A stretch of 64,000 bases of DNA, taken from contig NZ_JOFQ01000025.1 of the NCBI RefSeq assembly GCF_000718305.1, positions 24,740-88,739 of the forward strand. The letters are read 5' to 3'. The stretch's first letter is position 1. Each line of letters begins with the position of its first letter. Below the pieces are notes generated by a model that was given only the letters and a program-made list of their open reading frames with translations, was not told where the DNA came from and ran no database searches. Source of the stretch: Streptomyces niger (lineage in GTDB: Bacteria; Actinomycetota; Actinomycetes; Streptomycetales; Streptomycetaceae). The position numbers were made by a program, and so were the translations under genes. Of the stretch, positions 52,863 through 62,392 are shown in pieces.

Positions 52863-53858
52863 ATGGTCCACAGCCTCCCCCTGCCCAGCGGACGCCGGGC
52901 GCTGCAGACGGCGGTCGCGGCGGCAGCCCTCGCCGGGCTGCTGCTGTGGTTCCTGCTGCCGAGCGGGCCGCCGCCACCCGGGGGCCGGGTGACGCTGGCC
53001 ACGGGGGTGCCGACCGGTGTGTACGCCCGGTACGGAGAACTGCTCAAGAAGGACCTCGCGCACGACCTCCCGCACCTCGACGTCACGCTCACCCGGAGTG
53101 AGGGGTCCGTCGACAACATCCGCAAACTCGTCTCGGGCCGTGCCGAATTCACCATCGCGGCGGCCGACGCGGTCGCCACCTATCAGGTGCAGGGCGGGCC
53201 GGACGCGCGCCGACTGCGCGCCTGCGCGCGGCTCTACGACGACTACATGCAGCTGGTCGTGCCCAAGGGCTCCAAGGTGCGCTCGACGCGCGACCTGAAG
53301 GGGCTGCGGGTGGGGGTCGGCGCCGACGGCTCCGGAGTACAGCTGATCACCCGGCGGCTGATGCGCGCGGCGGGGCTGGACTTCGACCGGGACATCCACG
53401 CGGAGAGCGTCGGCATCGACACGATGCCGACGCTGCTGGAGCACGGGAAGATCGACGCGTTCTTCTGGTCCGGCGGCCTGCCGACCACAGCGGTACAGCG
53501 GCTGGCCGAGCGCTTCCCGGTACGGCTGGTGCAACTGGGCGACCTGGTCGAACCACTGCACGCGCAGGGCCGGGGCAGCCGCTACTACCGGGCGGCGGTG
53601 ATGCCGGCCGACGCGTACCCGGAGACCCAGGACGACCGGGCCGTGAAGACCATCGCGGTGGCGAACCTCCTGGTCACCACCGACCGCGAGGACGCGGACC
53701 TGACCCGAGCCGTGACGCGGACGGTGATCGACAGCCGGGACCGCATCGGGCGCGAGGTGCACGACGCCCAGAAGGTCGACCTGCGCACCGCGGTCTTCAC
53801 CGACCCGCTGCCCCTGCACGAGGGCGCCCGGCGGTACTACGTCTCGGCCAAGCCGTGA
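52863..53858 (+). CDS. TAXI-family substrate-binding protein (TRAP-type)
   Basis: A 331-residue TAXI (TRAP-associated extracytoplasmic immunogenic) solute-binding protein. It has an N-terminal membrane anchor (ALQTAVAAAALAGLLLWFLL), then VTLATGVPTGVYARYGELL and the family signature region LKGLRVGVGADGSGVQLITR near residue 145. TAXI proteins normally feed a TRAP permease, often for glutamate or other dicarboxylates, but no permease gene is present here. It is divergent from MarR-FUSC and converges with the GluK-type kinase. It might serve a permease elsewhere or act with the adjacent sensor kinase. Confidence 0.88.
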   Translation: MVHSLPLPSGRRALQTAVAAAALAGLLLWFLLPSGPPPPGGRVTLATGVPTGVYARYGELLKKDLAHDLPHLDVTLTRSEGSVDNIRKLVSGRAEFTIAAADAVATYQVQGGPDARRLRACARLYDDYMQLVVPKGSKVRSTRDLKGLRVGVGADGSGVQLITRRLMRAAGLDFDRDIHAESVGIDTMPTLLEHGKIDAFFWSGGLPTTAVQRLAERFPVRLVQLGDLVEPLHAQGRGSRYYRAAVMPADAYPETQDDRAVKTIAVANLLVTTDREDADLTRAVTRTVIDSRDRIGREVHDAQKVDLRTAVFTDPLPLHEGARRYYVSAKP

Positions 53859-53948
53859 GAGGCGGCGGCACGTCCCGGCCGCGCCGGAACCGGCGGCAGG
53901 GGTCCCGGCCGAGCCGTGAAGGTGCGTCGAAGGCCCTCGGCGGGGCCG

Positions 53949-55379
53949 TCAGCCGGCCTCGGGCACGTCCGGGCGCGGCCGGTCGCGCGGGACGGTGAGA
54001 GTGACGCACAGGCCGCGTGGGGCGTTCGGACCGTAGGTGATCTCCCCGCCGCCCGCGGCGAGCATGGCGCGGGTGATCGACAGTCCCAGGCCGGACCCGG
54101 AGACGTTCTGGTGGCGCCCGCTGCGCCAGAAGCGGTCGCCGATGCGCTCCAGCTCCTCGTCTATCAGCCCGGGGCCGTGATCGGCGACGGTGATCCGGAC
54201 CCGCTCACCTTCGGGGGCCGCGGCGACCGTGACTTCCTCTCCGGCCGGAGTGAATTTCAGGGCGTTGTCCACGACCGCGTCCAGCGCGCTGGAGAGCGCC
54301 ACCGGGTCCGCCCAGCCCGTGACCGCGCCGTGGCCCTCGTAGCGCAGGGTCACGCCCTTGTCGTCGGCGAGCGGGCGCCAGGCGTCGACACGCTCGGCGG
54401 CGAGCGCCGCGACGTCGGTGAGCTGGAGGTCGGCCGGGGTGTGCTCGGCCAGCGCCAGGTCCAGCAGACCGTCCAGGACCCGGGCCAGCCGCTTGCCCTC
54501 CGTACGGACGGAGGCGATCTCCTCGTTGCCCTCGGGGAGTTCGAGCGCGAGCAGTTCGATGCGGAGGAGCAGTGCGGACAGCGGATTGCGGAGTTGGTGG
54601 GAGGCGTCGGCCACGAAGGCGCGCTGCTGCTCCAACACGTCCTCGACGTTGTCCGCCATCTCGTTGAACGACCTGGCCAGCCGCCGCAGTTCGGGCGGGC
54701 CGGAACCGGAGACGACCCGCGACTTCATGCGGCCGGTGGCGATGTCGTGGGTGGCCGCGTCGAGGATCCGTACGGGCCGCAGCACCCACCCCGTGAGCCG
54801 GAACGCCGCCCCGACGGCCACCAGCATCGCCAGCGACTCCCCCGCCACCAGCCACAGCCACCCGTGCAGGATCCGCGACCGCAGCTGCCCGGTGGGCGAG
54901 TCGGTGAAGACCACCGCGACGACGTCGCCGTCCCGGATGACCGGCGAGGCGACCGGCAGCCGGCGGTCGTCCCAGGGCCAGGTCTGGTGCGGGTCGTGGC
55001 TGCGCCGCCCGGCGAGCGCCTCCTCGAAGGCCTGCCGGCCCTCCCCCGTCAGCGGGACCCGCCAGTCGCCCGGTGCGGCGGCCATGGGGGTGCGGTCACG
55101 GTAGAAGACACCGGCACGGATGTCGTACAGGTCGCGGTACCGCTGCAGCTCCGTACGGAGCGTGCTCAGCCGTTCGTCGTCGGCGGACGGCCGGCCGTCG
55201 GCGCCGGGCCGGGCGGTGACGAACTGCGCCAGCGAGGCGAAGCGCGCGGCGTCGTCGATCCGGTCCACCACCACCCGCTGCTGCTCGGCCGCCGCCTGGC
55301 TGCCGGCCAGCGGGAAGCCGAGCGCGAGCAGCACACCGGCCAGCAGGACGATGAGGAGCGGGAGGAGGCGGGTACGCAC
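53949..55379 (-). CDS. gluK: Sensor histidine kinase GluK-type
   Basis: A 476-residue membrane kinase. An N-terminal helix ([20 protein letters not shown]), an external sensor of about 130 residues, a second helix near 170, HAMP, HisKA with [19 protein letters not shown] near 262 (phospho-His), and a HATPase domain with [12 protein letters not shown] and [20 protein letters not shown]. It starts 15 bp after the response regulator stop. By position, adjacent and opposite to gluABCD, it corresponds to GluK of the known GluR-GluK system of S. coelicolor, which senses glutamate and activates uptake. The ligand is inferred from that. Confidence 0.9.
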   Translation of the reverse strand: MRTRLLPLLIVLLAGVLLALGFPLAGSQAAAEQQRVVVDRIDDAARFASLAQFVTARPGADGRPSADDERLSTLRTELQRYRDLYDIRAGVFYRDRTPMAAAPGDWRVPLTGEGRQAFEEALAGRRSHDPHQTWPWDDRRLPVASPVIRDGDVVAVVFTDSPTGQLRSRILHGWLWLVAGESLAMLVAVGAAFRLTGWVLRPVRILDAATHDIATGRMKSRVVSGSGPPELRRLARSFNEMADNVEDVLEQQRAFVADASHQLRNPLSALLLRIELLALELPEGNEEIASVRTEGKRLARVLDGLLDLALAEHTPADLQLTDVAALAAERVDAWRPLADDKGVTLRYEGHGAVTGWADPVALSSALDAVVDNALKFTPAGEEVTVAAAPEGERVRITVADHGPGLIDEELERIGDRFWRSGRHQNVSGSGLGLSITRAMLAAGGGEITYGPNAPRGLCVTLTVPRDRPRPDVPEAG

Positions 55380-55394
55380 GGAAGGCGGCGTCCG

Positions 55395-56117
55395 TCAGGG
55401 AGCCGGGGGCGCGGGGGCGGGCGCCACGAGGCGGTAACCGACGCCGCGCACCGTCTCGATGAGCGCGGGCATTCGCAGCTTCGAACGGAGCGAGGCGATG
55501 TGAACCTCAAGGGTGCGCCCCGTGCCCTCCCAGCTGGTGCGCCACACCTCACTGATGATCTGTTCCCTGCGGAACACCACCCCCGGGCGCTGCGCGAGCA
55601 GCGCCAGAAGGTCGAACTCCTTGCGGGTCAGCGGCACCGTGCCGCCACTCACGGAGACGCGTCGGGTGGCCAGTTCGATGGTGACGGCACCGATACGCAG
55701 GAGGTCCTCGCCGGCCGCCTCCTCCGAAGCGTGCTCCCCGGGTCCGTGCACGGTGCGCCGGCTGACCGCGTGGATACGGGCCAGCAGCTCTCCGGTGTCG
55801 TAGGGCTTCACCACGTAGTCGTCCGCGCCAAGGTTCAGGCCGTGGATCCGCGAGCGGACGTCGGACCGCGCGGTCACCATGATCACCGGGGTGCTGGTGA
55901 GCTTCCGTATCCGGCCGCAGACCTCGAATCCGTCCTGGTCGGGCAGGCCCAGGTCGAGCAGGACGACCGCGAAGGCCTCGGCGGCGTCCGGTACGAGCGC
56001 GTGCAGCGCCTCTTCCCCGCTGCGCGCGTGCACCACCTCGAAGCCGTGCCGGGCGAGCACCGCGGACAGGGCAGCGGCGACATGGTTGTCGTCCTCCACC
56101 AGCAGCAGCCGCATCAA
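55395..56117 (-). CDS. gluR: OmpR/PhoB-family response regulator GluR-type
   Basis: A 240-residue response regulator. Receiver domain: [19 protein letters not shown] with the acidic pair, phospho-Asp in [15 protein letters not shown] near residue 54, Thr in IMVTARSD and Lys in [17 protein letters not shown]. The C-terminal winged helix ends in [20 protein letters not shown]. It faces gluA across 306 bp, the arrangement described for GluR, which activates gluABCD in response to glutamate. First gene of the pair with the kinase. Confidence 0.93.
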   Translation of the reverse strand: MMRLLLVEDDNHVAAALSAVLARHGFEVVHARSGEEALHALVPDAAEAFAVVLLDLGLPDQDGFEVCGRIRKLTSTPVIMVTARSDVRSRIHGLNLGADDYVVKPYDTGELLARIHAVSRRTVHGPGEHASEEAAGEDLLRIGAVTIELATRRVSVSGGTVPLTRKEFDLLALLAQRPGVVFRREQIISEVWRTSWEGTGRTLEVHIASLRSKLRMPALIETVRGVGYRLVAPAPAPPAP

Positions 56118-56423
56118 CCCACCCCTTTCATCGGCTCGCGTCCCGGGCCATCAGGGCATCTACCGCGATCGACGGCGCGCCCGTCAAGAGGGAGCCGAGC
56201 CGGTGCGGGCATCTGTTACGCAGCCGGTACCGGCCCGTACGCAATGGAGCGTTGCCCTCCGCAAAGCCGGCTGCCGGAGGCGTCCACGCACCCCGCGCCC
56301 CGTTCACCCAGAGTGTCGCTTTGCAGCCGGATCGTTATGCTCAATTTCCGCTCAGATGTAATGACGCTGATCGCAGTGCGTCACTACTGTCCTCTCAACC
56401 GAGGAGGACGGAGCTACCCGCCG
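56118..56423. promoter_or_regulatory. gluR-gluA divergent control region
   Basis: 306 bp with no gene. GluR would be expected to bind here. The part nearest gluA (56320-56400) is the most AT-rich, containing the likely gluA promoter; GAGGAGGA at 56400-56407 lies 16 bases before the start. I cannot assign a GluR site with confidence. Confidence 0.55.
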
Positions 56424-57209
56424 ATGAGCGAAGTATCGGTGACCAAGGACCCCGGGGGCCCCGCCCCGGCGGCGGACGATCTGGTCGCGCTGGCAGGCGT
56501 CAACAAGCACTTCGGCGCGCTGCACGTGCTCCAGGACATCGACCTGACGATCAAGCGCGGCGAGGTCGTCGTGGTGATCGGCCCGTCCGGGTCCGGCAAG
56601 TCGACGCTGTGCCGCACGATCAACCGACTGGAGACCATCGACTCCGGAAGCATCACCATCGACGGGAAGCCACTGCCCCAGGAGGGCCGGGAACTGGCGC
56701 GACTCCGTGCCGACGTCGGCATGGTCTTCCAGTCCTTCAACCTCTTCGCGCACAAGACGGTCCTGGAGAACGTGACGCTGGGCCAGCTGAAGGTCCGCAA
56801 GGCGGACAAGCGCGCGGCCGAGCAGAAGGCCCGTGCGCTGCTGGACCGCGTGGGCGTGGGCACGCAGGCGGACAAGTACCCCGCACAGCTCTCCGGAGGC
56901 CAGCAGCAGCGCGTGGCGATCGCCCGTGCGCTGGCGATGGACCCGAAGGTGATGCTCTTCGACGAGCCGACCTCGGCCCTGGACCCGGAGATGATCAACG
57001 AGGTGCTGGAGGTCATGCAGCAGCTCGCCCGGGACGGCATGACGATGGTCGTCGTCACGCACGAGATGGGTTTCGCGCGCTCGGCGGCGAACCGCGTCGT
57101 CTTCATGGCGGACGGCCGCATCGTCGAAGAGGCCGAGCCGACGCAGTTCTTCAACAACCCGCGCAGCGACCGCGCCAAGGACTTCCTGTCCAAGATCCTG
57201 CACCACTGA
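56424..57209 (+). CDS. gluA: Glutamate ABC transporter ATP-binding protein
   Basis: A 261-residue ABC ATPase for polar amino-acid uptake. Walker A is [20 protein letters not shown] near residue 50, Q-loop [20 protein letters not shown], signature [16 protein letters not shown] near 160, Walker [17 protein letters not shown] and H-loop [10 protein letters not shown]. The chosen ATG begins [12 protein letters not shown]; a very long open frame upstream runs antisense to the kinase genes and is not coding. First gene of gluABCD; glutamate specificity is inferred from gene order and the linked GluRK system. Confidence 0.96.
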   Translation: MSEVSVTKDPGGPAPAADDLVALAGVNKHFGALHVLQDIDLTIKRGEVVVVIGPSGSGKSTLCRTINRLETIDSGSITIDGKPLPQEGRELARLRADVGMVFQSFNLFAHKTVLENVTLGQLKVRKADKRAAEQKARALLDRVGVGTQADKYPAQLSGGQQQRVAIARALAMDPKVMLFDEPTSALDPEMINEVLEVMQQLARDGMTMVVVTHEMGFARSAANRVVFMADGRIVEEAEPTQFFNNPRSDRAKDFLSKILHH

Positions 57210-57263
57210 GCCCGCGGTGGCCCCGATGACTGCCCACACCTGCTGAACCGAAGGAACTTCACC

Positions 57264-58172
57264 ATGAGGATGCGTAAGACGGCCGCTGCGGCCACTGTGG
57301 TGCTCGCGCTGACCGCGACGGCGACGGCGTGCGGCGGCCAGTCCGGCACGGCCGGCGACAAGCCCAAGGGCGAGAAGGTCTTCAGCGGGACGTACAAGGT
57401 CGCCGAGAACGTCAAGATCGACTCCCCGACCCTGAAGAAGGCCCAGCAGCGCGGCAAGATCATTATCGGGGCCAAGGCGGACCAGCCGTTCCTGGGCTTC
57501 CAGGACTCCGACGGCAAGCGCACCGGCTTCGACATCGAGATCGCCAAGATGATCGCCGCCGACCTGGGCTTCTCCGCCAAGCAGATCGAGTTCAAGACGA
57601 TCGACTCCAACGTCCGCGAGACCTCGATCTCCAAGGGCCAGGTCGACTACTACGTCGGCACCTACACGATCAACGACGAGCGCAAGAAGCAGGTCGGCTT
57701 CGCCGGCCCGTACTACACCGCGGGCGCCGACCTGCTGGTGCGCAAGGACGAGAAGGGCATCACCGGCGCGGACAGCGTCAAGGGCAAGAAGGTCTGCTCC
57801 ATCGTCGGCTCCACGCCGCTTCAGGAGATCAAGAAGGCCAAGTACGGCGCCGAGACCACCGAGCTGTCCAAGTACTCCCTCTGCGTGAAGCAGCTGCTGG
57901 ACGGCCAGGTGGACGCGGTCACCACGGACGACGCGATCCTCAAGGGGTACGCGGCGGAGCGTCCCACGAAGCTGAAGCTCGTGGGCAAGCCGTTCACCGA
58001 GGAGCCCTACGGCGTCGGCATGAACAAGAGCGACAAGGCGCTGCGCGACGCGATCAGCGACGCCATCGAGGCGCACATCAAGAACGGCGACTACAAGAAG
58101 GCGTACGAAGGCACGCTGGGCAAGTCCGGCTCGCCCTACGAGGCGCCGAAGACCCCGCTGCCCCGCTACTGA
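57264..58172 (+). CDS. gluB: Glutamate-binding lipoprotein
   Basis: A 302-residue substrate-binding lipoprotein of the amino-acid ABC family. The signal peptide ends at Cys23 in LTATATACGG. The periplasmic-binding fold is seen in KIIIGAKADQPFLGFQDSDG, GFDIEIAKMIAADLGF and VDYYVGTYTINDERKKQVGF. AAGGAA lies just before the ATG. It captures extracellular glutamate and delivers it to GluCD. A perfect 18-bp hairpin follows the gene inside the operon, which should raise its mRNA level relative to the permeases. Confidence 0.96.
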   Translation: MRMRKTAAAATVVLALTATATACGGQSGTAGDKPKGEKVFSGTYKVAENVKIDSPTLKKAQQRGKIIIGAKADQPFLGFQDSDGKRTGFDIEIAKMIAADLGFSAKQIEFKTIDSNVRETSISKGQVDYYVGTYTINDERKKQVGFAGPYYTAGADLLVRKDEKGITGADSVKGKKVCSIVGSTPLQEIKKAKYGAETTELSKYSLCVKQLLDGQVDAVTTDDAILKGYAAERPTKLKLVGKPFTEEPYGVGMNKSDKALRDAISDAIEAHIKNGDYKKAYEGTLGKSGSPYEAPKTPLPRY

Positions 58173-58202
58173 CCGCGCCGCTCACCACCGGCCCGCGCCG
58201 TC

Positions 58203-58240
58203 GCGCCCCGTACGCCCGCCGCGGCGGGCGTACGGGGCGC
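58203..58240 (+). terminator. Intercistronic 18-bp hairpin between gluB and gluC
   Basis: 58203-58220 is an exact inverted copy of 58223-58240 (GCGCCCCGTACGCCCGCC), with a 2-base turn. It lies 31 bases after the gluB stop and 85 before gluC. Such structures stabilise the upstream message and partly end transcription, giving more binding protein than permease. Confidence 0.9.
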
Positions 58241-58324
58241 GGTGCCTGGCGCACCTCCGCCTACGGGGCCGGCGCCCCGCTCGCCCGTCCGCCGCCAACT
58301 CCTCACCGCCACCGCGGAGACCCC

Positions 58325-58972
58325 ATGAACGTACTCCTCGATCATCTCCCGCAGTTCCGCGACGGATTCCTGGGGACCCTCGCGCTCACCGCGGCCAGCG
58401 GCGCGCTCGCTCTCGTCCTGGGCATCCTGATAGCCGGCTTCCGGGTCTCCCCCGTGCCGCCGCTGCGCGCCTTCGGCACCGCCTGGGTCACGCTGCTGCG
58501 CAACACACCGCTCACGCTGCTGTTCCTCGTCGCGTTCTTCATCATCCCGCAGATCTTCTTCCCCGGTACGAGCCCCTTCGTATTGGCCATGCTCGCGCTC
58601 GGCTTCTATACCTCGTCGTTCGTCTGCGAGGCCGTACGGTCCGGCATCAGCACCGTGCCGCTCGGCCAGGCGGAGGCGGCGCGCAGCATCGGGATGACCT
58701 TCTTCCAGACCCTGCGCATGATCGTCCTGCCGCAGGCCACCCGTACCGTGATCCCGCCGCTGAGCAGCATCTTCATCGCGCTCACCAAGAACTCCGCGAT
58801 CGCCGGCGCCTTCAGCAACACCGAGCTGTTCAACGTCTCCAAGCTGCTGAGCGACAAGGGCTTCGCCATCGGCTGGATCTTCCTGTGGATCGCCCTGGCC
58901 TACCTGATCATCACCTTCTCCATCAGCGGCCTCTTCCGCCTGCTGGAGCGCCGCCTGGAGGTGGCCCGATGA
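58325..58972 (+). CDS. gluC: Glutamate ABC transporter permease (first)
   Basis: A 215-residue inner-membrane permease of the HisMQ type. About five helices, with FGTAWVTLLRNTPLTLLFLV near residue 45 and the EAA loop EAVRSGISTVPLGQAEAARS near 95 that contacts GluA. The ATG at 58325 is preceded by GCGGAGACCCC. The stop overlaps the start of a 26-codon frame (ATGA). It forms the channel with GluD. Confidence 0.95.
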   Translation: MNVLLDHLPQFRDGFLGTLALTAASGALALVLGILIAGFRVSPVPPLRAFGTAWVTLLRNTPLTLLFLVAFFIIPQIFFPGTSPFVLAMLALGFYTSSFVCEAVRSGISTVPLGQAEAARSIGMTFFQTLRMIVLPQATRTVIPPLSSIFIALTKNSAIAGAFSNTELFNVSKLLSDKGFAIGWIFLWIALAYLIITFSISGLFRLLERRLEVAR

Positions 58973-59049
58973 ACGCGCCCGTCGCGAGCGCCCCCATGAA
59001 GGTCCCGTCGCCCGAGCGCACGGCCGAGCGAAGCAAGGCGGAAGCATGA
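58969..59049 (+). CDS. 26-residue ORF bridging gluC and gluD
   Basis: A short frame whose ATG overlaps the gluC stop and whose TGA overlaps the gluD ATG, both as ATGA. The peptide starts MNAPVASAPMKVPS and ends RTAERSKAEA, with no helix-forming membrane stretch. Its double overlap would let ribosomes pass from gluC to gluD without loss. It could be a coupling device, a remnant of the gluD N-terminus or a chance frame; I know no homologue. Confidence 0.45.
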   Translation: MNAPVASAPMKVPSPERTAERSKAEA

Positions 59050-59981
59050 GCAGCAGTGTCCTCTACGATGCGCCGGGCCCGAAGGCCCGCGTGCGCAACC
59101 GGGTCTACACGGTCGTCGGCGCGCTCGCCGTGCTCGCCCTCATTGTCTTCGCCGTGGCGCGGCTGGCCGCGAAGGGCCAGTTCGCGCCGGAGATGTGGGA
59201 CATCTTCAACTACGCCGGCGTACGCACCTCGATCCGCAACGGCGTCCTGACGACGCTGCAGGTCTTCGCGGTGGCGGCGGTGCTCTCGCTGCTGCTCGGC
59301 GTGCTGCTCGCCGTCGGCCGGCTCTCCGACCACAAGCCCGTACGCTGGCTGGCCACCGGCTTCATCGAACTCTTCCGCGCCGTCCCGCTGCTCATCACGA
59401 TCTACGTGCTGTGGGTGCTCTTCCTCACCTACAAGTCCGAGCTGGGCTTCACCGGCGAGGGCACGCAGTTCTGGGCGCTGGTCATCGGCCTGACCGTCTA
59501 CAACGGCTCCGTCCAGGCGGAGGTGCTGCGCGCGGGCATCAACTCCGTGCCCAGGGGGCAGCGCGAGGCGGCGTACGCGATCGGCATGAGCAAGACGCAG
59601 GTCATGACGTCGGTGCTCATCCCGCAGGCGGTCCGCGCGATGCTCCCGACGATCATCAGCCAGCTCGTGGTGACCCTGAAGGACACCTCCCTCGGTTACG
59701 TCATCACCTACCAGGAGCTGCTGTTCGCGATCCAGCAGCTGGCCGGCAACACGGTCGTCAACGACGAAAACCCGTACGTGCCGATGATCATCGTCGGCGG
59801 TGCGATCTACGTCGCCATGTGTCTGCTGCTCTCCGCGCTCGCCAACTGGATCGAGCGCCGCGGCCGGCGCGCGAAGACCGGCATCGCGGTCGCCGAGGCG
59901 GGCCAGGCGGTGACGGCCGGCGACGCGATGGGGCCGATCGACGGGGCGACGACCCCGGGCCCCGTGGGCAAGGCCGACTGA
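59046..59981 (+). CDS. gluD: Glutamate ABC transporter permease (second)
   Basis: A 311-residue HisMQ-type permease. After a cytosolic start and first helix (VVGALAVLALIVFAVARLAA) comes the transporter core with FIELFRAVPLLITIYVLWVL near residue 115 and the EAA loop EVLRAGINSVPRGQREAAYA near 160. The last 45 residues form a polar tail (TGIAVAEAGQAVTAGDAMG) beyond the usual end. Pairs with GluC. A strong hairpin 67 bases after the stop ends the operon. Confidence 0.95.
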   Translation: MSSSVLYDAPGPKARVRNRVYTVVGALAVLALIVFAVARLAAKGQFAPEMWDIFNYAGVRTSIRNGVLTTLQVFAVAAVLSLLLGVLLAVGRLSDHKPVRWLATGFIELFRAVPLLITIYVLWVLFLTYKSELGFTGEGTQFWALVIGLTVYNGSVQAEVLRAGINSVPRGQREAAYAIGMSKTQVMTSVLIPQAVRAMLPTIISQLVVTLKDTSLGYVITYQELLFAIQQLAGNTVVNDENPYVPMIIVGGAIYVAMCLLLSALANWIERRGRRAKTGIAVAEAGQAVTAGDAMGPIDGATTPGPVGKAD

Positions 59982-60047
59982 CCCGGCACCCCGGGTTCCG
60001 GTCTACTCCCCGAGGAGGCCCGTCAACTGACGGCACGAAAGGTTGCG

Positions 60048-60075
60048 GAGGCAGCGGCACGGGTGCCGCTGCCTC
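60048..60075 (+). terminator. Terminator of the gluABCD operon
   Basis: A perfect 13-bp stem, 60048-60060 with 60063-60075 (GAGGCAGCGGCAC), and a 2-base loop. It is 67 bp after gluD. Confidence 0.88.
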
Positions 60076-60510
60076 TGTCACTTGACGCGGCACGCCCGCA
60101 CTAGGTTGCATACGCTGTGTGATCGCGCACCGGGCCTCAACTGCCATTTCCTGTACGTCCCGCAAGAGCCTCCGGCCGAGCCCCGGTCAGTTCAGCTCAC
60201 GCCGCCCGGTGCGTGGCGCCACGGTGCGCCGGCGGACACGTACGGCGGAACTCTCGCGGCCGGCGTGGCCTTCATGGTCCCTCGACGACAGCGGCATCGC
60301 GAGAAGCGGGGCCGTAGCCAGAGGTGGGGGCCGCACAGCCGACGCGATCGGTACGACCGGCGCGGCCGGTACGAGCGGTGCGGTCGGTACGACCGGTACG
60401 AGCGGCGCGACCGGTACGAGCGGCGCGACCGGTACGAGCGGCGCGACCGGTACGAGCGGTGCGGCCGGTGTGGTCGTGGGGTCCGTGCAGCTCCGCTTCC
60501 GGGGAGCGTC
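60076..60510. repeat. Intergenic region with 18-bp tandem repeat before the monooxygenase gene
   Basis: No gene is supported. From 60346 the DNA consists of an 18-bp unit: two degenerate copies and a half copy, then GACCGGTACGAGCGGCGC at 60391-60408, 60409-60426 and 60427-60444, and a fourth with one mismatch to 60462. All three plus-strand frames stay open through it (one reads as a Gly-rich, collagen-like hexapeptide), which is a property of the repeat and not evidence of coding. The last copy ends 48 bp before the GTG start of the monooxygenase gene. Confidence 0.85.
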
Positions 60511-62388
60511 GTGGACCCGGTGATCGTGGCCGGGGCCGGCCCCGTCGGCCTCTCCCTCGCCGTCGCGCTCGCGCGCCTCGGCGTCCCGTGCATCGTGCTG
60601 GACGAGACCGACGGCCGCGACGAGGTCCGGCCCGCCCGTACCGCCGTGCTCCGCCCCGACACCGCCGCCCTCCTCGCCCGGCTGGGCTGCGCCGAGACGC
60701 TGAGCGCCGAGGGCACCCGCTGGGCGGCCTGGCGTACGGTTCAGCGCCGCCGGCTGCTGGACCGGGTGGCCTTCGCGTCGACCGGCGCCGTGGCGCTCAG
60801 GACGGAGGACGCCACCGCCGGCGGTCACGGCGCGGAGCCCGCCGACGACGGCGCACACGCCCCTCTCTCACCCATACACGTACCTCAACACGCCCTCGTA
60901 CGCGCCCTCCGCACTGCGATCGACCACGAACCGCTCGTACAGGTGGTCCCGGAGAGCCGCGTCATCGAGCTGACCCAGGACCGCGACGGGGTCGGCGTCC
61001 ACACCCGAGGCCCCAAGGGCACGTGGTGGCGAGGCAGTTACGTCGTCGGCTGCGACGGCCCGCGCTCGACCGTCCGCAAGCTCCTGGACATCCGCTTCCC
61101 CGGCCGCACCGCCGTCGAACGGCACGCCGTCGCCGCCCTGCGCACCGAACTCCCCTGGCCCGGCGAAGCCCTGCTGCACCGCGCGCCACCGCGCCGGGGC
61201 GCCGCCGGAACCGGCCGGACCGGCGTCCTCGGCGGAACCACCGGCGAGGTGACCGCCCGCCCACTCCCGGACGGCGTCTGGCGGCTGGACTGGCTGCTGC
61301 CACCGGGCCGCGACCTGGTCACCCCGGACGCCCTCGTGGCCCGCATCCGCGACACGCTGGCGGGCTGGACCGACGCCGGTACGGGCCCGGCCGCCGGCTC
61401 CGCGGCGGACGAGGGCGGCCGTGCTTTCAAGGGCGGCCCCGCCTTCGGGCAGGGCCTCGGCGACGCCGGCGGCTCGCTCGTCCCCTCGTACGAACTGCTC
61501 GACACCGGCGTCCACACGGTCCATCACCGGCTGGCACGACGCTGGCGCGCCGGCCGCGCGTTCCTCGCCGGGGACGCCGCGCACCTGCTCGGCGCGCTGG
61601 GCACGCAGGGGCTGGACGAGGGGCTGCGGGACGCCGAGAACCTGGCCTGGAAACTGGGTGTCGCCTGGCACCACGGAGCCTCCGACGCGCTCCTGGACAG
61701 CTATCAGACGGAGCGCAGGAGCGCCGTCGCCGCCCGGCTCCGCGCCGCGGACCAGGCGCTGCCGCTGCTGCGCGACGGGGGCGCCCGCGGGCGGCTGCGG
61801 GGCGTCGTCACGGCGGCCGGACGCGGCCGGACGGCGCTGCTCACGGACGGGCACCTGGGGCGCGGCCCGCTGGGCGCAGCTCCGGTGTACGACCGGTCAC
61901 CGCTCGCGCCGGCCGTCGCTCCGTCCGGCGCGGTGCGGGTGGACACCGTGCCGGGTGCCCCGGTCGCCGACGTGACGGTGACGGCGCCGGACGGCTCGGT
62001 CGTACGGCTGCGGGAGCGGCTGGGGCACCACCTGCTGGTCGTCCTGGTCGCGCCGGGTACCGGGGTGTGGGACCGCAAGCACTGGATGTCGGCCGGGCTG
62101 ATGCCCCGGCTGGCCGACGCGGTGGCGGCGCTGCCGCTGCCCGCGGAGATCCTCGTCGCCGAGCACTACCCGGGCGCGGCGGCCCACACCGTCCTCCTGA
62201 TCCGTCCCGACGGCCACCTCGTCACCGCCCTCGCCGGTGTCCGCCCCGCCGAACTCCAGGCCTGCGCGGAAAGGCTGTGCGGCGGCGCGGGGGACGACGG
62301 GTCGGACGGGAAGTGGGACGCGCATGCGGAGGGGGATGGGCAGGCGGAGAGTACGAGGACTGCACGGGAGCGCGGCGGAGCCGAGTAG
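60511..62388 (+). CDS. FAD-dependent aromatic monooxygenase (PheA/TfdB type)
   Basis: A 625-residue class A flavoprotein hydroxylase. The GTG start puts the FAD fold at once (VDPVIVAGAGPVGLSLAVAL); GGGGAG precedes it. The NADPH/FAD motif VVGCDGPRSTVRKLLDIRFP is near residue 180, and GDAAHLLGALGTQGLDEGLR near 355. The last 170 residues fit the thioredoxin-like C-terminal domain of this family. Such enzymes hydroxylate phenols and polyketide rings; RdmE-type relatives tailor antibiotics. No other pathway genes are near, so it may act in aromatic catabolism. A low-complexity Gly/Asp/Glu tail ends the protein. An earlier in-frame start through the repeats cannot be fully excluded. Confidence 0.88.
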   Translation: MDPVIVAGAGPVGLSLAVALARLGVPCIVLDETDGRDEVRPARTAVLRPDTAALLARLGCAETLSAEGTRWAAWRTVQRRRLLDRVAFASTGAVALRTEDATAGGHGAEPADDGAHAPLSPIHVPQHALVRALRTAIDHEPLVQVVPESRVIELTQDRDGVGVHTRGPKGTWWRGSYVVGCDGPRSTVRKLLDIRFPGRTAVERHAVAALRTELPWPGEALLHRAPPRRGAAGTGRTGVLGGTTGEVTARPLPDGVWRLDWLLPPGRDLVTPDALVARIRDTLAGWTDAGTGPAAGSAADEGGRAFKGGPAFGQGLGDAGGSLVPSYELLDTGVHTVHHRLARRWRAGRAFLAGDAAHLLGALGTQGLDEGLRDAENLAWKLGVAWHHGASDALLDSYQTERRSAVAARLRAADQALPLLRDGGARGRLRGVVTAAGRGRTALLTDGHLGRGPLGAAPVYDRSPLAPAVAPSGAVRVDTVPGAPVADVTVTAPDGSVVRLRERLGHHLLVVLVAPGTGVWDRKHWMSAGLMPRLADAVAALPLPAEILVAEHYPGAAAHTVLLIRPDGHLVTALAGVRPAELQACAERLCGGAGDDGSDGKWDAHAEGDGQAESTRTARERGGAE

Positions 62389-62392
62389 CGGG

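Noticed and set aside
53916..56423. Long plus-strand frame running into gluA
   Set aside because: It is antisense to gluK and gluR. The ABC domain begins only at 56424, where the family start is found.
60119..60523. Collagen-like Gly-Thr/Ser-Gly-Ala repeat frame
   Set aside because: The pattern is created by the 18-bp DNA repeat; it has no signal peptide and no plausible ribosome binding site.
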